Shown one piece after another: positions 61,624-64,000 of a stretch of DNA of 64,000 bases (positions are counted from its first letter, which is position 1; the number at the start of each line of letters is the position of its first letter). The DNA comes from Paenibacillus sp. A3 (GTDB lineage Bacteria; Bacillota; Bacilli; Paenibacillales; NBRC-103111). Made by a program: the position numbers and the translations under genes. Location: contig NZ_JTHN01000153.1 in the NCBI RefSeq assembly GCF_001399685.1, forward strand, positions 1 to 64,000. Direction: 5' to 3'. The notes beneath the pieces are model-generated. The model was not told the DNA's origin, did not search any database, and saw only the letters and a program-made list of their open reading frames with translations.

Positions 61624-62208
61624 TTATTGCGCCATAAACTGCTGCGTCACGATGTAGAAGCGGAGCTTGTTCAAGTCTTTGGCCGAGATGCTATGAATTT
61701 CGGCGCCGTAGCGGATCGTTTTTTCTTGAATATGGGCGTACCGGACCACGACCTTCGGATGAATCGTTTCTTCGTCGCACATGATCATCGTGTCGTAGAC
61801 ATGGTTCATTTTGACGGAGAACTCGTTAATTTCAAATCCGAACCCGAGACGGCTGATCCGGCAAAAGCGAACCGCCATCGTGCGGAAATCGTCGATCAGC
61901 GTGCCGTACGTATTCAGCTTGAAGCTGGGAAACGCCAGATTCTCGTCGCGGTACATATCGTCCAGTACGGCATCCGGTCTCGCTTGTATATTGAAAATTT
62001 CCGAATCCGCCGGCACTAAAATCAGCTTGGATTTGGAAACCTGCAGCACGCGCATTTGCACTCTCTTCTGAAAATCAAAGCAGATGACGGATTCCCCGCC
62101 TGTAAAAGAGGACGGCTCCGTGCAGGAAACCTCCATTAAGTCCGAACCTTCATAGGACACTTGCCCCTTGTAAACTTTCCCCTGATGAAGCAGCTGCATG
62201 TCTTTCAT
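61624..62208 (-). CDS. PilZ-like domain protein (putative cyclic di-GMP receptor)
   Basis: 194 residues from the ATG with GCGGAGGTG upstream; a GTG three codons earlier lies inside that site. The N-terminal half is a small YcgR-like barrel (KVYKGQVSYEGSDLMEVSCT, GGESVICFDFQKRVQMRVLQ). The C-terminal half (VRFCRISRLGFGFEINEFSV) holds a degenerate [DN]xSxxG motif, RISRLG. The usual RxxxR is not clear, so binding of c-di-GMP is uncertain. Two HD-GYP proteins in the window show that this signal is used in the organism. A single gene. Confidence 0.65.
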   Translation of the reverse strand: MKDMQLLHQGKVYKGQVSYEGSDLMEVSCTEPSSFTGGESVICFDFQKRVQMRVLQVSKSKLILVPADSEIFNIQARPDAVLDDMYRDENLAFPSFKLNTYGTLIDDFRTMAVRFCRISRLGFGFEINEFSVKMNHVYDTMIMCDEETIHPKVVVRYAHIQEKTIRYGAEIHSISAKDLNKLRFYIVTQQFMAQ

Positions 62209-62396
62209 ACCAATCACCTCCGCTTGATATCTCTACTATAGCTCCGAATATTTATAAAAGTTTCAGTTAAATATTAGGAGATTATTAGATTTGATGTCGA
62301 TTGGTGTCGTTTCGTGTAATATTTAAACATATATTAGGAAATACGGAGAGTCGTTAGGTGCGCTGCTCATGGGGATATTCCAATGGCGCGGTGTGC

Positions 62397-62425
62397 CAAA
62401 AAGCCCCCCGGCTTGCGGAGGGCTC
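62397..62425 (-). terminator. Intrinsic terminator after the SDR gene
   Basis: On the minus strand AGCCCTCC-N7-GGGGGGCT with TTTTT following; 8 pairs with one G-T. It lies 16 bases past the stop. Confidence 0.8.
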
Positions 62426-62440
62426 AATTCTTGCCAGCTA

Positions 62441-63235
62441 TTAGTGCTCCATATGATCTTCCGGCTGGGCGGCTTTGACGGTCAGACCGCCGTCGACCAT
62501 CAGCAGATGGCCGTTGACCTGCATCGCTTCCTCGGAGGCCAGGAATACCACGGCATCCCCGATTTGGCGGGCGGTGCCGAGACGCTTCATCGGATTCGCT
62601 TCGATTTCTTTGGCCCGGATCGCATCGTCGGCCAAATAGTCCGTGCACATGTCGGTATCGACCGTGCTCGGGCCGACCGCATTGACGTTAATGTTGTACT
62701 TGCCAAGCTCGATCGCCATTCCCTTCGTCAGCATGTTCGCTGCCGCTTTGGACGATTGGTAATGCGGAATGACCGGACTCGTGACGACGAGGCTGGCGGT
62801 CGACAAGACGTTGACGATTTTGCCGTAGCGCTTTGCGATCATGGACTTCGCCGCCAACTGCGAACAGAGGAAGATCGATTTGACGTTCGTATTATACGTC
62901 CGGTCCCACGTCTCCTCCGTACATTTCAAGAACGGCTCGAACGGCGCGATCCCGGCGTTGTTGACGAGAATTTCCACATCGCCCAATTGCTCCTGCACCT
63001 GCCGGAACATGTCTTCCACCTGCTGCTTGCTGCCCACGTCCGCTTGAACTACCATCGCTTTGACGCCGTGCGCTTCCGCCTGCTTCTTCACGTTCTCTGC
63101 CAGCGGGCGTGAACGCTCGGAAGTGAAGTTAATGGCGATATGAGCGCCTTCCTCCGCCAAACGAAGGGCAATCGCTTCTCCAATGCCCCGGCTGGCCCCT
63201 GTGACGAGCGCTACCCGTCCTGCCAATCTTCCCAT
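62441..63235 (-). CDS. Short-chain dehydrogenase/reductase
   Basis: 264 residues from an ATG with GGAGGAGG upstream. Classical SDR: the cofactor motif LVTGASRGIGEAIALRLAEE, LVNNAGIAPF, the catalytic Ser in GKIVNVLSTASLVVTSP, and Tyr-x3-Lys in PHYQSSKAAANML, followed by the glycine-rich MVDGGLTVKAAQ end. INFTSERSRP after the second strand lacks an acidic residue and has Ser-Arg, suggesting NADP. It lies 31 bases downstream of the UxaA-family dehydratase in the same direction, so it probably oxidises or reduces an intermediate of the same sugar-acid pathway. Confidence 0.93.
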   Translation of the reverse strand: MGRLAGRVALVTGASRGIGEAIALRLAEEGAHIAINFTSERSRPLAENVKKQAEAHGVKAMVVQADVGSKQQVEDMFRQVQEQLGDVEILVNNAGIAPFEPFLKCTEETWDRTYNTNVKSIFLCSQLAAKSMIAKRYGKIVNVLSTASLVVTSPVIPHYQSSKAAANMLTKGMAIELGKYNINVNAVGPSTVDTDMCTDYLADDAIRAKEIEANPMKRLGTARQIGDAVVFLASEEAMQVNGHLLMVDGGLTVKAAQPEDHMEH

Positions 63236-63266
63236 AAATCCTTGCCTCCTCCGTTGTGTAATAAGC

Positions 63267-64000
63267 TTATAAGCTCGGTCCGATCCGGTTGATGCTAAAT
63301 TCGGTATGGCCCAAAATTTCCGCCTTCGTCAGCTTGCCGCTTGCGACCGCTTGAATTTCTTCCCAGACGACCTGACCTGCCTCCTCCAGGCTGAGCGTGC
63401 CCTCCAGCATATCGCTGACGTCGACGTCCATGTTGTCCGACATTCTCTCGAACATCCGCTTGTTGCCGGTAATTTTGATGACCGGAATGACGGCAGCTCC
63501 GGTAGGCGTCCCCCGTCCCGTCGTAAAGCAAACCAGATGCGCGCCTCCTGCCGCCATCCCGGAGACGCATTCGATGTCGTTGCCCGGCGAATCCATAAAA
63601 TAAAGCCCGTGCTTCGGAATGTCCTCGGCATACTCGATAACGCCTTTGATCGGCGCGGTGCCGCATTTGCTGATGCAGCCGAGCGATTTTTCCTCGATCG
63701 TCGTCAGTCCCCCGGCAATATTGCCCGGACTCGGATTGCCGCCCCGCATGTCGGCGCCCATCCGCTCGACTTCCTTCTCGAAGCGGTCGACGATATGGTA
63801 CAGCTTCTCCGAAATGTCCGGTGCGGCGCAGCGCGAAGCGAGCACATGCTCGGCGCCGATAATTTCCGTCGTTTCCCCGATCACGACACCGCCGCCCTGC
63901 TGAATGAGTGAATCGGCCGCCGCACCGAGCGCCGGATTGGAAGCGAGCCCCGAGGTCGCGTCCGAGCCGCCGCATTTGACCCCGATAATCAGCTCGCTGA
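63267..64000 (-). CDS. UxaA-family sugar-acid dehydratase, C-terminal part (cut by window end)
   Basis: 244 codons in frame, with the upstream part beyond 64000. Motifs of the altronate/galactarate dehydratase family: ELIIGVKCGGSDATSGLASN, GGGVVIGETTEIIGAEHVLA, MRGGNPSPGNIAGGLTTIEE, KSLGCISKCGTAPIKGVIEY, DSPGNDIECVSGMAAGGAHL, VCFTTGRGTPTGAAVIPVIK and TGNKRMFERMSDNMDVD. The conserved Cys residues probably bind iron. Family members dehydrate altronate, galactarate, or act on sulfolactate; the N-terminal SAF domain, which would help, is outside. The SDR gene follows. Confidence 0.92.
   Translation of the reverse strand, partial: SELIIGVKCGGSDATSGLASNPALGAAADSLIQQGGGVVIGETTEIIGAEHVLASRCAAPDISEKLYHIVDRFEKEVERMGADMRGGNPSPGNIAGGLTTIEEKSLGCISKCGTAPIKGVIEYAEDIPKHGLYFMDSPGNDIECVSGMAAGGAHLVCFTTGRGTPTGAAVIPVIKITGNKRMFERMSDNMDVDVSDMLEGTLSLEEAGQVVWEEIQAVASGKLTKAEILGHTEFSINRIGPSL

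Overview
The window looks like chromosomal DNA from a high-GC, endospore-forming Bacillota of the Paenibacillaceae type (Paenibacillus, Cohnella and relatives). The evidence is a set of sporulation and germination genes (ytrH/ytrI, gerA-gerB-gerC, cotJA-cotJB-cotJC, several YheC/YheD-like coat proteins), B. subtilis-like gene neighbourhoods (dnaE next to ytrHI/ytpI/ytoI; accD-accA-pyk), AGGAGG-type ribosome sites almost everywhere, and low-GC sigma-type promoters inside GC-rich coding DNA. I found no rRNA, tRNA, CRISPR array, prophage or insertion sequence. The genus is an inference.

Layout. 1-5.5 kb (minus strand): a LysR regulator cut by the window edge, an acyl-CoA thioesterase, pyk, accA, accD, a 63-residue conserved small protein and a PgpA-like phosphatase. 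5.5-12.2 kb: dnaE, then the divergent sporulation genes ytrH-ytrI-ytpI behind a good sigma-E-like promoter, then the CBS/DRTGG protein YtoI. 12.2-15.8 kb: two small proteins, an acyltransferase, and a DeoR regulator overlapping a Cof-type HAD phosphatase. 15.8-26.3 kb is the most distinctive part. A minus-strand gerA-gerB-gerC germinant receptor operon diverges from five consecutive plus-strand ATP-grasp genes of the YheC/YheD spore-coat family. 26.4-32.6 kb: a HAD phosphatase, the cotJ operon, a cell-wall hydrolase, and YitT, AI-2E and CNNM-type membrane proteins. 32.7-38.6 kb: a YfkAB-type radical SAM protein, an HxlR regulator, an HD-GYP protein, uppP, a 5'-nucleotidase-like enzyme and a short sulfite-oxidase-fold protein. 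38.8-43.8 kb: a MoaD-MoaE fusion overlapping a MoeB/ThiF-like activator, a second HD-GYP protein, an NlpC/P60 lipoprotein and a small secreted protein. 43.9-46.2 kb: an AlkC-like HEAT protein, a peroxiredoxin and a Crp/Fnr regulator. 46.3-51.6 kb: the sufC-sufD-sufS-sufU-sufB operon behind Fur-like boxes. 51.7-58.5 kb: a DUF1802 protein, two tiny genes, mtnK-mtnA of methionine salvage and a 1024-residue RCC1-repeat surface protein. 58.8-64 kb: a MurR/RpiR regulator with nagB-nagA, a PilZ-like protein, a short-chain dehydrogenase, and the C-terminal part of a UxaA-family sugar-acid dehydratase cut by the window end.

The region most likely to hold something undescribed is 19.6-26.3 kb. It has five divergent copies of an ATP-dependent ligase fold in a row, in the order long-short-long-short-short. 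A sigma-K-like promoter candidate precedes the first copy and a pair of identical 33-base double-hairpin repeats sits directly before the third. Other points worth following are the MoaD-MoaE fusion with an internal Gly-Gly at residues 81-82, a one-base frameshift at the start of a tiny gene at 52.4 kb, and four promoter regions where operator-like palindromes sit next to the gene for their likely regulator or in a telling position. Many start codons were moved inward from the longest open frame because a strong ribosome site lies just before an internal ATG/GTG/TTG; each such choice is stated in its entry.
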